Below are positions 10,395 to 22,537 of a DNA stretch of 64,000 nucleotides, piece by piece. This DNA comes from Protula sp. h YS-2021. Its lineage: Eukaryota; Annelida; Polychaeta; Sabellida; Serpulidae. The notes under the pieces were generated by a model. That model ran no database searches. It was not told where the DNA came from and saw only the letters and a program-made list of their open reading frames with translations. The stretch covers positions 54,500,510 through 54,564,509 of the forward strand of contig OX457024.1 of NCBI GenBank assembly GCA_949752745.1, read 5' to 3'. Both the position numbers and the translations under genes were made by a program. Every line of letters starts with the position of its first letter. The first letter of the stretch is position 1.

Positions 10395-13300
10395 TTACAG
10401 TCTACTCATGTAGTCGGCATCAACATTATCGATGCCCTTGATCGCTTTAATGTCAAAGCTGTAGTTTTGTAAACAGAGTGCCCATCGCATAAGTCGTCCG
10501 CTTTCAGTCTTGCCTTTCCTTATGTATGCAAGCGGAGCGTGATCGGTTTCAAGCGTAAAATGTCTGCCATAGAGATATTTTGCAAAATGCGATACTCCGA
10601 ACACAATGGCCAAACATTCACGCTCTATGACCGAATAGTTTTTCTCGCGAGGCAACAGCTTTTTGCTGGCATAGGACACGGGAAATGTTCCATCCTCATG
10701 CTGTTGCAGAAGAACTGCACCGATTCCAGTGTCTGAAGCATCTGTACGCAACACGAAGCGTTTATTGAAATCCGGCAGGCGAAGAATTGGCGAACTCGTC
10801 AATAGCTGTTTAAGCTTGAAGAACGCCGTTTGTTGCGGTTTTCCCCATTCCACCTTGGTCGGTCGACCTTTCTTGACTAAATCCGTTAGCGGTGAAGAGA
10901 TCTCAGCAAAATTCGGTATGAATTTGCGATAGTACCCTGCAAGTCCTAGAAATGAGCGAACCTGCTTTTTGGTCGTTGGCTGTGGTGCATTCCTGATGTT
11001 TTCAACTTTATCAGCTTCCATCTGCAGCACACCTTTGCCGATCACGTGTCCCGTAAAGTTTACGTTATCATAACCAATGAAGCATTTCGACGGACGAATG
11101 GTAAGCTTCGCGCCACGGATTCGTGTAAAAAGGTTTCGGAGCACCTCTAAGTGCCGTTCCCAGTCTTCGGTGTGTGGGAGAAGATCATCGACGTAATTAT
11201 CAATGTTCGTGGTTCCATTCAATAATTTTCGCATAACCCTGTTGAAAGCTGCTCCAGAATTAACCAAACCGAAGGCATTACGTCGAAACTGGTAAGATCC
11301 GTTTGGCGTAGAGAATGCAGTGTATTTTCTTGACGTCTCGCTTATAGGGATTTGCCAATATCCTTTGGTGAAGTCAATCTTGGAAAATACTTTATACTTC
11401 CCGACGTTCGCCAAGATATCATCATAATTCCCCATTGGTTCTGTGTCAAACTTGGTCACTGCATTTAGGCGTCTGTAATCCACACAAAAGCGATTTGACC
11501 CGTCTTTCTTCTTTACTAGCACAATAGGCGAATTATACTCTGATTTCGACTTTTCGATGATTCCGGATTGCAGCATCTTTCTAACTTCATCCTCAATGTC
11601 CTTTCGCTTCGCGTATGGAAATGGATACGGTTTCACACGGATTGGTTCCTGATTCGTCAATTCGATGTCATATTCCTCCAAATCCGTTTCGCCGGGCACA
11701 TCTGTGAATATATCTCGGAATTGTCTCAAAAGTCCGTTAACTTGCTTCATTTGCGCGATTGAAAGGTTCGGGTTCACATTTACGTCATCAATCGTCTCAG
11801 TCTCTTGCAAAGGTGGAAGATGGATTAGCTCTTCACCCGAATCGCTCTCTCCATCAGCATCGTCTTCAGCAACCGCTATCCGAGCATATGCTGCTGTGCG
11901 TACGTTTCCACCGTTGTCATTTTCTAAATCTTCCTGTTCTGGCTTATCTTCATCGAGATTCGTGTCATCTCTTTCATCCTCACGTTCGATGAACTCTTTC
12001 AGCAGGTTGGCATGGTATATCTTCTTTTTGCCTCCCATGTCGATTTCGTAATCCATGCGGTTCATGACCCGTGTTATCTCAAAAGGACCTTTCCACTGTA
12101 ACAAAAGTTTATTGTGGTCCGTTGGTAGCAAAAGATAGACCTTTTGACCCAATGTGAAGCTCCTGTTTCTCGCTTTCTTGTCGTAATGATGGCGGTACCT
12201 TCCTTGAGCTTCCATCAAGCTTTCGCGAGCTACTCGACACGTATCCTCTAGACGATTCCGTAGCTCCGCCACATATTGATATGTATTCTTGACCTCTCCC
12301 GATGCATCCTCATCCGTCCAGATTTCTTTTAGGATGTCGAGTGGTCCTTTGACTTTTCGCCCGTATAAGAGCTCAAACGGGGAAAATCCTGTGCTCGCCT
12401 GAGGTACCTCTCGATACGCGAAGAGTACGGCGGGCAAATATCGATCCCAGTCCTTCGGTTGCTCGTTACACATTCTCGTCAACATTTTCTTCAGAACTCC
12501 GTTGATCCTTTCACAAAGTCCATTACACTTTGGATTGTACGGCGTTGTGAAGAGCTGTCTGACGGATACCAAACGTGCCACTTCTTTCATAAGCTCCGAT
12601 GTAAATTGACTTCCTTGATCGCTCAAAATTTCTCGCGGGAACCCAACTCGACTGAAAACTTCCAGGAGTGCCTCCGCGACAACAACGGTGTCGATCCGCT
12701 TCAAAGCAACCGCTTCCGGATACCGCGTAGCGTAGTCAACAACGGTCAGTATGTAACGATTTCCACTTTCTGCAATCGGCGTGATTGGCCCGACGATATC
12801 CACCGCAACTCTGTCGAAAGGGGTGTCAATCAGTGGCATTTCACCAAGGGGAACCTTAGTGACTCGACCCTTCGGTGAAGTGCGTTGGCACACGTCACAC
12901 GACTGGCAAAAGCGCTTCACATCGCCAGTAATTCCAGGCCAGTAGAAGTTTGCTGCTATTCGATCTGCAGTCTTCTTTGCTGCCAAATGTCCTCCCACAA
13001 TCGATTCATGTCCCACAGTCATCAGTTCCTTTCGCAGCGGTTTCGGGAGTACTATTTGCTTCAGTTTGACTTCGACATCACCCTTCGTCTCAAAATAGTA
13101 CCGCATCAACAGTCCATGCTTGATTGCGTATCTGTAGCTTCCACGTTTTCTCACTTTAAACACCGTTTTGTCCTGTGCGTACTTGAATTGCTTCGTCAGT
13201 GTTTCATCTTCCTTTTGTGCCCGTTTCAATTCATCAGTATTCATTTCACCGAGTTCTGCAGCTGGTGTGGTTAAGGGGGCTTTTGGCTTCTTTTCTCGGA

Positions 13301-14915
13301 CAACTTGTTCTCTTGTCTGCACGGCTGCTGCAGTTTTCACTTCCACTGTCGTTTTCTCATTTGTGTTGTTCACATGTGCATCGTTGGCCTGTGTCGGTTT
13401 TTCACGATCATCAACCGTTGGAGATACGTTGCCGATGATCAAATCGTACGGAGGGTCTTCCACCACCATAGCCTCGAGCAATCCACTATAAATGAGCGTT
13501 TCTACACTGATGCGTGCCATTGGGAAACTTCTCAGGGTGCCGTCCATCAAAACACAATGACTCTCTTCATCCAACAATTGGTTCTCCGTGATGAGATCTT
13601 TGCGGATAACAGCACTGTCGCAACCCGTATCCTTAAGTACGATCACTTTCTGTCCTGCGACCAGTCCTCTGTATAACGGAAGACGTTTCGCACAGTCCGG
13701 CTTGCCGCAGACAGTGCCCGCATATGGTACCGTTCCTCCATTGGCCAGATGCAGTTTTCCATCTTTCACGTTTTCAGAGAGTATGTCGCTGGTCAGTTTG
13801 GCAGCCATTGCTCCGGTTTTCAGATTTGTTGGCTTCCGATCAGAGTTGTTTGCTCCTCGCCAACTCTGTGGTGCATTTCCTTGTGCCGAGCGGTTCGATC
13901 TGTAGGAAAAGTCCCGCGATGATTCGTTTCGCCGTGGAGTGGTTCCTTCCAGCTCGTTCTTAGCCTTGAAGCAATCGCGTGCAAAATGACCAGGCTTTCC
14001 GCAATAGTAGCACGCCTTCGATGCCTGAGCCGTTGATATAGCTGACGACTGTTGTCTGGCATGTGGAAAGCTTCTTAGTGGCAACATTCGGCTCTGTGTC
14101 GACGGCTTCCCTCTCGCCTGCCCTATTGTTCCACCGTGCGCTTCGAGATACTGCTCAGCCAGTTTGATCGTCTCATCAATGGACTTCGGTGCTCTTTCCC
14201 GTAAAAATAACGCTAATTCGCTACTGCACTGATTCACAAACTGTTCACGCAGAAATAAGTCGCATACCTCTACAAAGTTCTTCTCGATCCCAGACATGTC
14301 AATCCACCTCCCAAAATAGCGTTTCTGTCGTGCGGCGTACTGACGGACGGACTCTTCTTTTTCTGGCCTGATATCGCGAAACTTTCTTCGAAATCCGTCT
14401 GCCGTTAACTGGAAACGTTGGAGAATAGCCATCTTCAACCTCGCGTAATTGGCGACTTCTTCTATAGGCATGCTGCTATATACATCCAATGCCTTGCCGG
14501 TAAGAATCGCGCTAAGACTCACGGTCCAAGTATCTTCCGGCCATCCCTGACTGCGAGCGAAGCGTTCAAATCGCTCGAGATAAGCATCAATATCATCGAC
14601 CTTCTCGTCGAACCTTGGCAGCTTGGGTCGACTACTCTAAATGCGGCCCTCCCCTCGTTCTTCACCTTGATGTACAGCTGCTTGTGCGTGTACTTCGGCT
14701 AAGCGAGCTTCTTCGCGTATGCGTTCCAGTTCATATTGCCGCTGTTGCTCTTTCTGTCGGTCCTCTCGTTCTTGAGCACGGATCTCGCGTTCATAGGCGA
14801 TGCGATCGCGTTCCTCCGTATTTGTCTGCTCAGCATCGACGAACCTCCGTAACTCCTCATCTTTGTACCCAAGAGCCTGTCCAAGTTCAATTAATGCTCG
14901 CAAGTTCTGCTCCAT
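10395..14915 (-). pseudogene. gag-pol: B2 Gag-Pol polyprotein (PR-INT-RT-RNase H) with one nonsense codon
   Basis: A single 1506-codon frame from MEQNLRALIEL at 14915 to the stop at 10395, broken only by a TAG at 14637-14639 (codon 93, Tyr in B1, one base change). Order: charged N-terminus; Gag; CCHC knuckle (302-315); protease DTG (429-431); integrase zinc site (H636, H643, C670, C673, C676); integrase core D706, D766, E802 with 35 residues between the last two; GPF module (QWKGPF); acidic linker; RT with YVDD at about 1241-1244; RNase H. Integrase precedes RT. There is no frameshift or stop at the gag-pol border, so the family makes one fused protein. The TAG lies inside the N-terminal part of Gag, too early to be a Gag/Pol readthrough signal, so I call it inactivating. 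Start 45 nt after the LTR. Confidence 0.93.
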
Positions 14916-14938
14916 GATTGTTTACCTCTTGGCGGAAA

Positions 14939-14956
14939 ATCCCGGACGAGCCCCCA
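14939..14956 (-). promoter_or_regulatory. B2 primer binding site, tRNA-Pro type
   Basis: TGGGGGCTCGTCCGGGAT in element sense, three bases from the 5' LTR, identical to the B1 and A3 sites. Confidence 0.88.
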
Positions 14957-14959
14957 ATT

Positions 14960-16190
14960 TGTCACAGTTTGGGTTGTGACGGTTATGGGATCTCCGCGCG
15001 TAGGTGCCGTTGGCTTGTCATGGAATGAAAATACGAGCAAATAATACGAAAATTGCGATATATGGCTCGCTATGTCGGGCAGTATCCGGATGTCAATGAA
15101 AACAAACTCCTTTCAACACTATTATGTTTATTTTATCTACTTCGTATGATTGTTCACATTTGTCCACCTTTTTCCTTTATTATCCAAATTTATGTCTGGC
15201 TAATTTATATGCCTTCCCTTCATTGAGTTATCTTTCAGTACCTTAATCATTAATACTTTTATTTCCAAAATAAATTATTCACGAACGTTTATTCATCCAC
15301 CTTTCTCATAATACTTTTCAAAACCCTTCTTTTTTTATTGGTGCTAACACCCTTTGCACCCCATTTCGTACAGCCTTTGTCTCATTTCTGTCTTTTCTCG
15401 TAATAAATAGACCCACGCCTGACGTGCGGCCTCCATGCATTCGAAAAATCAACTGCTGCTGGTGCAGCAAGCGCGTTCCTTAAATACTCGCTGCCAGAAC
15501 AGCCGCTGCTAATTAAATATGTAGCCAATCAAAGAGTTTCCCGCCTAAACTTAGAACCAATAAGAAAATAGCTGCCCAAAAACATATGTTATAAGTGACG
15601 TATGGGCCAAAAAGTGATGTTTTTGGGAAGACCACAAACTCGTCTACAAAAAGGTTTTGTCGGTTATGATCTCTGGCATTTATAAATACTTGAAAATTAC
15701 ACGCAAAGTTTGTGCTAGGTAGCACAAAAATTTCACTCGTCATAAAAACCAACAATATGAAAATTTTTAAACACAAAAATACTGCCATGTGCACAATCTT
15801 GGCGCGTTCTACACAACGCTATGTGAAACTTGAAATTTCGATATCGACTCGTGGAGATAACCGGTATACTTGATATATAAGTAAATTTTTAGATGACCCA
15901 AAATCTAACTAAACGACATCAAACAAACTTAAAACTAGCTCCATCGTGTTCACTGGATCAAGATCCCCCAAATCCTAAACTGATCGTCACTGTCCTATCG
16001 GGCTTTATTACAAAAGTAAAACATCAACAAATGCACCCGTGCATTCATCACCCACTTCAAAGGAAACTCTCCCTCGAAGGGCGCGGCTCCACACCCACAT
16101 GCGTTCCGCATCATCACAAACCGCGTGGAGCACAAACAGAACCACGAACACACTCCGAACACTCAAAACGTTGAATACGAAATTTTGACA
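14960..16190 (-). repeat. B2 5' LTR (1231 bp)
   Basis: Starts TGTCACAG and ends TTTTGACA. It is followed by AGGAA (16191-16195), the right target duplication. It has the palindrome at 15709-15728 and an AATAAA signal in minus sense near 15132-15127. Confidence 0.94.
15480..15561 (-). promoter_or_regulatory. B2 LTR core promoter
   Basis: In minus sense a TATTTAAGG word sits at about 15486-15478, with inverted CCAAT motifs upstream at 15525-15529 and 15557-15561. Spacing and flanking words match the family A promoter, where the TATA word is the stronger TATATAAGG. Confidence 0.55.
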
Positions 16191-17473
16191 AGGAATATGA
16201 CATCGAATTGACGAATCAGGAACCAATCCGTGTGAAACCGTATCCAATTCCATACGCGAAGCGAAAGGACATTGAGGATGAAGTTAGAAAGATGCTGCAA
16301 TCCGGAATCATCGAAAAGTCGAAATCAGAGTATAATTCGCCTATTGTGCTAGTAAAGAAGAAAGACGGGTCAAATCGCTTTTGTGTGGATTACAGACGCC
16401 TAAATGCAGTGACCAAGTTTGACACAGAACCAATGGGGAATTATGATGATATCTTGGCGAACGTCGGGAAGTATAAAGTATTTTCCAAGATTGACTTCAC
16501 CAAAGGATATTGGCAAATCCCTATAAGCGAGACGTCAAGAAAATACACTGCATTCTCTACGCCAAACGGATCTTACCAGTTTCGACGTAATGCCTTCGGT
16601 TTGGTTAATTCTGGAGCAGCTTTCAACAGGGTTATGCGAAAATTATTGAATGGAACCACGAACATTGATAATTACGTCGATGATCTTCTCCCACACACCG
16701 AAGACTGGGAACGGCACTTAGAGGTGCTCCGAGACCTTTTTACACGAATTCGTTCCGCGAAGCTTACCATTCGTCCGTCGAAATGCTTCATTGGTTATGA
16801 TAACGTCAACTTTACGGGACACGTGATCGGCAAAGGTGTGCTGCAGATGGAAGCTGATAAAGTTGAAAACATCAGGAATGCACCACAGCCAACGACCAAA
16901 AAGCAGATTCGCTCATTTCTAGGACTTGCAGGGTACTATCGCAAATTCATACCGAATTTTGCTGAGATCGCTTCTCCACTAACGGATTTAGTCAAGAAAG
17001 GTCGACCGACCAAGGTGGAATGGGGAAAACCGCAACAAACGGCGTTCTTCAAGCTTAAACAGCTATTGACGAGTTCACCAATTCTTCGCCTACCGGATTT
17101 CAATAAACGCTTCGTGTTGCGTACAGATGCTTCAGACACTGGAATCGGTGCAGTTCTTCTGCAACAGCATGAGGATGGAACATTTCCCGTTTCCTATGCT
17201 AGCAAAAAGCTGTTGCCTCGCGAGAAAAACTATTCGGTCATAGAGCGTGAATGTTTGGCCATTGTGTTCGGAGTATCGCATTTTGCAAAATATCTCTATG
17301 GCAGACATTTTACGCTTGAAACCGATCACGCTCCGCTTGCATACATAAGGAAAGGCAAGACTGAAAGCGGACGACTTATGCGATGGGCACTCTGTTTACA
17401 AAACTACAGCTTTGACATTAAAGCGATCAAGGGCATCGATAATGTTGATGCCGACTACATGAGTAGACTGTAA
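16191..17473 (+). pseudogene. pol: B3 reverse transcriptase and RNase H, 3' half of an interrupted pol
   Basis: Plus-strand family B pol resuming at the right side of B2. It runs from EEYDIELTNQEPIRVKPYP through RT motifs (VLVKKKDGSNRF, KIDFTKGYWQ, YVDD) and RNase H (RTDASD, ETDHAPLAY) to a TAA at 17471-17473. The visible part has no internal stop. The upstream part is in the 26-bp piece at 8975-9000 and otherwise to the left of the window, because B1 and B2 split the gene. The protein is nearly identical to B2 over this stretch. An apparent ATG-like start near 16208 is only where an open frame begins and is not a real start. Confidence 0.92.
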
Positions 17474-17633
17474 CCAGTGATCTTTAGGCCTTGTGACTTT
17501 CTTGTTAATTTGTACTGTGTATTTTATTATTTTAATGGTTTTCATTGCATAACATGTATAGCGGAATTAGCACATTCTGACAGATTTTTTTTTTTAGAAA
17601 ACAACGGGGTGTTTTCTTAAAAGGGGGAGTAGT

Positions 17634-17730
17634 TGTCAGAATTTCGTATTCAACGTTTTGAGTGTTAGGAGTGTGTTCGTGGTTCTGTTTGTGCTCCACG
17701 CTCCACGCGGTCTGTTTGTGCTCCACGCGG
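17634..17730 (+). repeat. B3 3' LTR, truncated to 97 bp
   Basis: Matches the first 80 or so bases of the family B LTR in plus sense, then repeats part of itself (TGCTCCACG, then CTCCACGCGG twice) and stops. The satellite follows at once. Confidence 0.85.
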
Positions 17731-20700
17731 AAGGGAAAGGGGGATGAAATCAGGAAAAATAGATTGGATATGATCTGCACGAAGAAAAATTGGCGAGAAA
17801 AGACCAGTGAAGAAGAGGAAACCGAATGAAATGCAAGAAATTATGAGAGAATAGACTGGAAACCATCTTCAGGAAGAGCAAATGGGCGAGAAAAGGCAAA
17901 AAACGAAGAGAAACGGGGTTAAAATTCCAGAAATCAATAAAAAAGGGATTGATACGATCTGCAGGAAGAGAAAATTGGCGAGAACAGACAAGAAAAGAAT
18001 GGAGAAATGGATGAAATGTAAGAAAACCTGAGATATTAGGCCGAAAACGAATTTCCGGAAGAAAAAATAGAAAAGGCAAGAAAAGAAGAGAAAGGGGGAT
18101 GAAATCTAAGAAATCAGGAAAAATAGATTGGATATCTGCACGAAGAAAAATTGGCGAGAAAAGACAAGTGAAGAAGAGGAAACCGGATGAAATGCAAGAA
18201 ATCACGAGAAAATAGCCCGGAAACTATCTTCAGGAAAGAGAAAATATGCGAGAAAAGACAAAAACAAAGAGAAACGTTGTTAATATCCCAGAAATCAGTA
18301 AAAATAGGATGGGTACGATCTGCAGGAAGAGAAAATTATCGAGAACAGACAAGAAAAGAATAGAAAACTGCATGAAATGTAAGAAAAGGAAATTCCGGAA
18401 GAAGAAATAGGCGAGAAAAAGCAAGAAAAGAAGAGAAAGGGGGAATGAAATCTAAGAAATCAGGAAAAATAGGTTGGATACGATCTACATGAAGAAAAAT
18501 TTGCGAAAAAAGACAAGTGAAGAACAGAAAACCGAATGAAATGAAGGAAATTACGAGAAAATAGGCCAGAAACCATCTTCAGGAAGAGCAAATGGGCGAG
18601 AAAAGGCAAAAAAAGAAGAGAAACGGGGTTAAAATCCCAGAAATCAATAAAAATGGGATTGATACGATCTGCAGGAAGAGAAAATTGGCGAGAACAGACA
18701 AGAAAAGAATGGAAAAATGGATGAAATGTAAGAAAACCTGAGAAATTAGGCCGAAAACGAATATCCGAAAGTAAAAATAGTAGAGAAAAGGCAAGAAAAG
18801 AAGAGAAAGGGGGATGAAATCTAAGAAATCAGGAAAGATAGATTGGATACGATGTGCACGAAGAAAAATTGGTGAGAAAAGACAAGTGAACAAGAGGAAA
18901 CCGAATGAAATGCAAGAAATCACGAGAAAATAGCCCGGAAACCATCTTCACGAAAGAGAAAATAGGCAAGAAAAGGCAAAAACAAAAAGAAACGTTGTTA
19001 ATATCCCAGAAATCAGTAAAAATAGGATGGGTACGATCTGCAGGAAGAGAAAATTATCGAGAACAGACAAGAAAAGAATAGAAAACTGCATGAAATGTAA
19101 GAAAAGGAAATTCCGGAAGAAAAAATAGGCGAGAAAAAGCAAGAAAAGAAGAGAAAGGGGGATGAAATCTAAGAAATCAGGAAAAATAGATTGGATACGA
19201 TCTGCACGAAGACAAATTGGCGAGAAAAGACAAGTGAAGAAGAGGAAACCGGATGAAATGCAAGAAATCACGAGAAAATAGCCCGGAAACCATCTTCAGG
19301 AAAGAGAAAATAGGCAAGAAAAGGCAAAAACAAAGAGAAACGTTGTTAATATCCCAGAAATCAGTAAAAATAGGATGGGTACGTTCTGCAGGAAGAGAAA
19401 ATTATCAAGAACAGACAAGAAAAGAATAGAAAACTGCATGAAATGTAAGAAAAAGGAATTCCGGAAGAAAAAATAGGCAAGAAAAAGCAAGAAAAGAAGA
19501 GAAAGGGGGATGAAATCTAAGAAATCAGGAAAAATAGATTGGATACGATCTGCACGAAGAAAAATTGGCGAGAAAAGACAAGTGAAGAAGAGGAAACCGA
19601 ATGAAATGCAAGAAATCACGAGAAAATAGCCCGGAAACCATCTTCAGGAAAGAGAAAATAGGCAAGAAAAGGCAAAAACAAAGAGAAACGTTGTTAATAT
19701 CCCAGAAATCAGTAAAAATAGGATGGGTACGATCTGCAGGAAGAGAAAATTATCGAGAACAGACAAGAAAAGAATAGAAAACTGCATGAAATGTAAGTAG
19801 GGAAAATTCTGGAAGAAAAAATAGGCGAGAAAAAGCAAGAAAAGAAGAGAAAGGGGGATGAAATCTAAGAAATCAGGAAAAATAGATTGGATACGATCTG
19901 CACGAAGAAAAATTGGCGAGAAAAGACAAGTGAAGAAGAGGAAACCGAATGAAATGCAAGAAATCACGAGAAAATAGCCCGGAAACCATCTTCAGGAAGA
20001 GCAAATGGGCGAGAAAAGGCAAAAAACGAAGAGAAACGTTGTTAAAATCCCAGAAATCAGTAAAAATAGGATGGATACGTTCTGCACTAAGAAGAATTGG
20101 CGAGAATAGACAAGAAACGAAGAGAAAGGGGGATGAAATCTAAGAAATCAGGAAAAATAGATTGGATACGATCTGCACGAAGCAAAATTGGCGAGAAAAG
20201 ACAAGTGAAGAAGAGGAAACCGAATGAAATGCAAGAAATCACGAGAAAATAGCCCGGAAACTATCTTCAGGAAAGAGAAAATATGCGAGAAAAGACAAAA
20301 ACAAAGAGAAACGTTGTTAATATCCCAGAAATCAGTAAAAATAGGATGGGTACGATCTGCAGGAAGAGAAAATTATCGAGAACAGACAAGAAAAGAATAG
20401 AAAACTGCATGAAATGTAAGAAAAGGAAATTCCTGAAGAAAAAATAGGCGAGAAAAAACAAGAAAAGAAGAGAAAGGGGGAATGAAATCTAAGAAATCAG
20501 GAAAAATAGGTTGGATACGATCTGCATGAAGAAAAATTGGCGAGAAAAGACAAGTGAAGAAGAGAAAACCGAATGAAATGCAAGAAATTACGAGAAAATA
20601 GGCCGGAAACCATCTTCAGGAAGAGCAAATGGGCGAGAAAAGGCAAAAACCGAAGAGAAACGTTGTTAAAATCCCAGAAATCAATAAAAATAGGATGGAT

Positions 20701-21315
20701 ACGTTCTGCACGAAGAAGAATTGGCGAGAATAGACAAGAAACGAAGAGAAACCCGGATGAAATGTATGAAATCACGAGATAATAGGCCGGAAACCATCTT
20801 CAGGAAGAGAAAATAGGCGAGAAAAGGCAAAAAACGAAGAGAAACGGGGTAAAAATTCCAGAAATCAATAAAAATGGGATTGATACGATCTGCAGCAAGA
20901 GAAAATTGGCGAGAACAGACAAGAAAAGAATGGAGAAATGGATGAAATGTAAGAAAACCTGAGAAATTAGGCCGAAAACGAATTTCCGGAAGAAAAAATG
21001 GTCGAGAAAAGGCAAGAAAAGAAGAGAAAGGGGGATGAAATCTAAGAAATCAGGAAAAATAGATTGGATATCTGCACGAAGAAAAATTGGCGAGAAAAGA
21101 CAAGTGAAGAAGAGGAAACCGGATGAAATGCAAGAAATCACGAGAAAATAGCCCGGAAACTATCTTCAGGAAAGAGAAAATATGCGAGAAAAGACAAAAA
21201 CAAAGAGAAACGTTGTTAATATCCCAGAAATCAGTAAAAATAGGATGGGTACGATCTGCAGGAAGAGAAAATTATCGAGAACAGACAAGAAAAGAATAGA
21301 AAACTGCATGAAATG
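17731..21315. repeat. Purine-rich satellite, block 1
   Basis: Tandem degenerate sub-monomers of about 87-90 bp. Recurrent words are CATCTTCAGGAAGAG, GGCGAGAAAAGGCAA, GATACGATCTGCA and ATGAAATG. The plus strand is rich in A and G, and most open frames on either strand are by-products of that composition. In 18940-19983 three successive copies are spaced exactly 348 bp, about four sub-monomers; elsewhere the spacing is 275, 349, 369 or 184 bp. No gene is credible here. The block ends at the AAATG target site of A2. Confidence 0.92.
18940..19983. repeat. 348-bp higher-order repeat, three tandem units
   Basis: The word AACCATCTTC starts at 18940, 19288, 19636 and 19984, spaced 348 bp each time, and the sequence between is nearly identical. 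Each unit holds about four sub-monomers. This HOR is shorter than the 900-1261 bp units of block 2, so the array carries at least two HOR families. Confidence 0.88.
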
Positions 21316-22284
21316 TGTTAGGTGTTTGTAATCTTCGGATCCCAGCGTTGTGCGTCTTTGACTTTCAACAGGAAGCGTAGCGACGAACAGACACAAGACT
21401 GATTATATTATCTTACGATTTCTAAGATTCCGTTTTTTTTATATCCAAGGCCAACTATTGCGGAAGCAAACTAATCCGTCTCGAGAACATCCGTTTTTAT
21501 TTTCCTTACTTTATATTTTCCAAAATAACAATTCCCAGTGCACCAGCACCACGTGCACCAACACCCTGTGCACCACTTGGACACACACCTGACGTGTATC
21601 CTCTATGCTTTCTCAAAATCGACTGCTGATGGCGCAGCGAGCGCGTTCCTTATATAGTTGCTGGCAGAGCAGCCGCCGCTAATTAAAAATGCAACCAATC
21701 AAAGAGCTTCGCGCCTAAACTAAGGACCAATGAAAAAGTAGCTGCCCAAAAACATATCTTACAAGCAACGTAGCGACCAAAAACTGATATTTTCAAATCG
21801 ATCACGAAGTCCTTTATAAAGTGGCACTATTGGTTCCAACCTATGGAGTTTTTAAATACTTGAAAACTACATGAAAAGTTTGTGCTAGGTAGCACAAAAA
21901 TTTCCCTCGTCTCAAAACACGACAAAATGAAAAGTTCCGAACACAAAAATATTGCCATATGCACAATCACGACGCGTTCTACTTAATGCCATGTGAAACT
22001 TTAAATTTCGTCACCGACTTGTGAAGATACCCGATATACTTGGTATATAAGTAAATTTTTAAATGGCGCGAAATCTAACCAAGGATTTCAAACAAACTTG
22101 AAACTAGCACCAACGGGCGCTTTTCTCCATTTCCACGCAGCGGACGCATCCTCTCCCACAACAAACACAGTAAAGAACAAAATGAATCACAAACGCCCTC
22201 AGCACACCCATAACACAACACATTCACACAAGACGCGACAATAGCACATGCATACTCAGGAAATCACTTTTGCATACCCTAACA
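21316..22284 (-). repeat. A2 3' LTR (969 bp)
   Basis: TGTTAGG to CCTAACA, with the palindrome at 21879-21898. The adjacent polypurine tract (22285-22299) has one T interruption of the G run compared with A1 (GGAGTTGGGGTT in element sense). Confidence 0.94.
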
Positions 22285-22537
22285 AACCCCAACTCCGAGA
22301 AAACACCAAAGTTGTTTTCTGATCACCTAGGGTATGCAAACCCGTTTAACACACTTTAATCACCAACGAATATGAAAAATTCACGAAAAGCCTCAAAATG
22401 GAACACATTCCATAAAACCCTTAAACCACCACATAAAGTGTTCAATCTCCGTTCACGGGTGGCAGATGTTCAAGGAAATGTCATAAAGACAATAATAGTC
22501 ACAATTTGCACAAAATGCAAAGGAAACGTCACAAAAG

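Larger units (their letters stand above)
9001..16190 (-). mobile_element. B2: complete family B Gmr1-like LTR retrotransposon (7190 bp)
   Basis: Minus strand. LTRs are at 9001-10232 and 14960-16190, with a polypurine tract against the 3' LTR (AAAAGGGGGAGTAGT in element sense) and a tRNA-Pro primer site at 14939-14956. The target duplication AGGAA is present on both sides (8996-9000 and 16191-16195). By eye the two LTRs differ at four substitutions and one single-base indel, so the insertion is young. The only visible lesion in the coding frame is one nonsense codon early in gag. It is inserted antisense in B3. Confidence 0.95.
16191..17730 (+). mobile_element. B3: older plus-strand family B element, 3' part
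   Basis: Contains the RT-RNase H coding part, a 3' untranslated stretch (17474-17618), a polypurine tract (17619-17633, AAAAGGGGGAGTAGT) and the first 97 bp of the 3' LTR (from 17634, TGTCAGAATTTCG). The LTR stops at 17730, where satellite sequence begins. Last bases of the LTR piece carry a local duplication of the word CTGTTTGTGCTCCACGCGG, suggesting a repaired break. B3 is the substrate into which B1 and B2 inserted. Confidence 0.9.

Noticed and set aside
14637..14639. B2 TAG as a programmed Gag/Pol readthrough codon
   Set aside because: It lies about 92 codons into Gag, far before the zinc knuckle and protease, and is a sense codon in B1.
16208..16210. Apparent start codon of the B3 frame
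   Set aside because: The codon matches an internal pol position in B2; the gene is interrupted and its true start is elsewhere.
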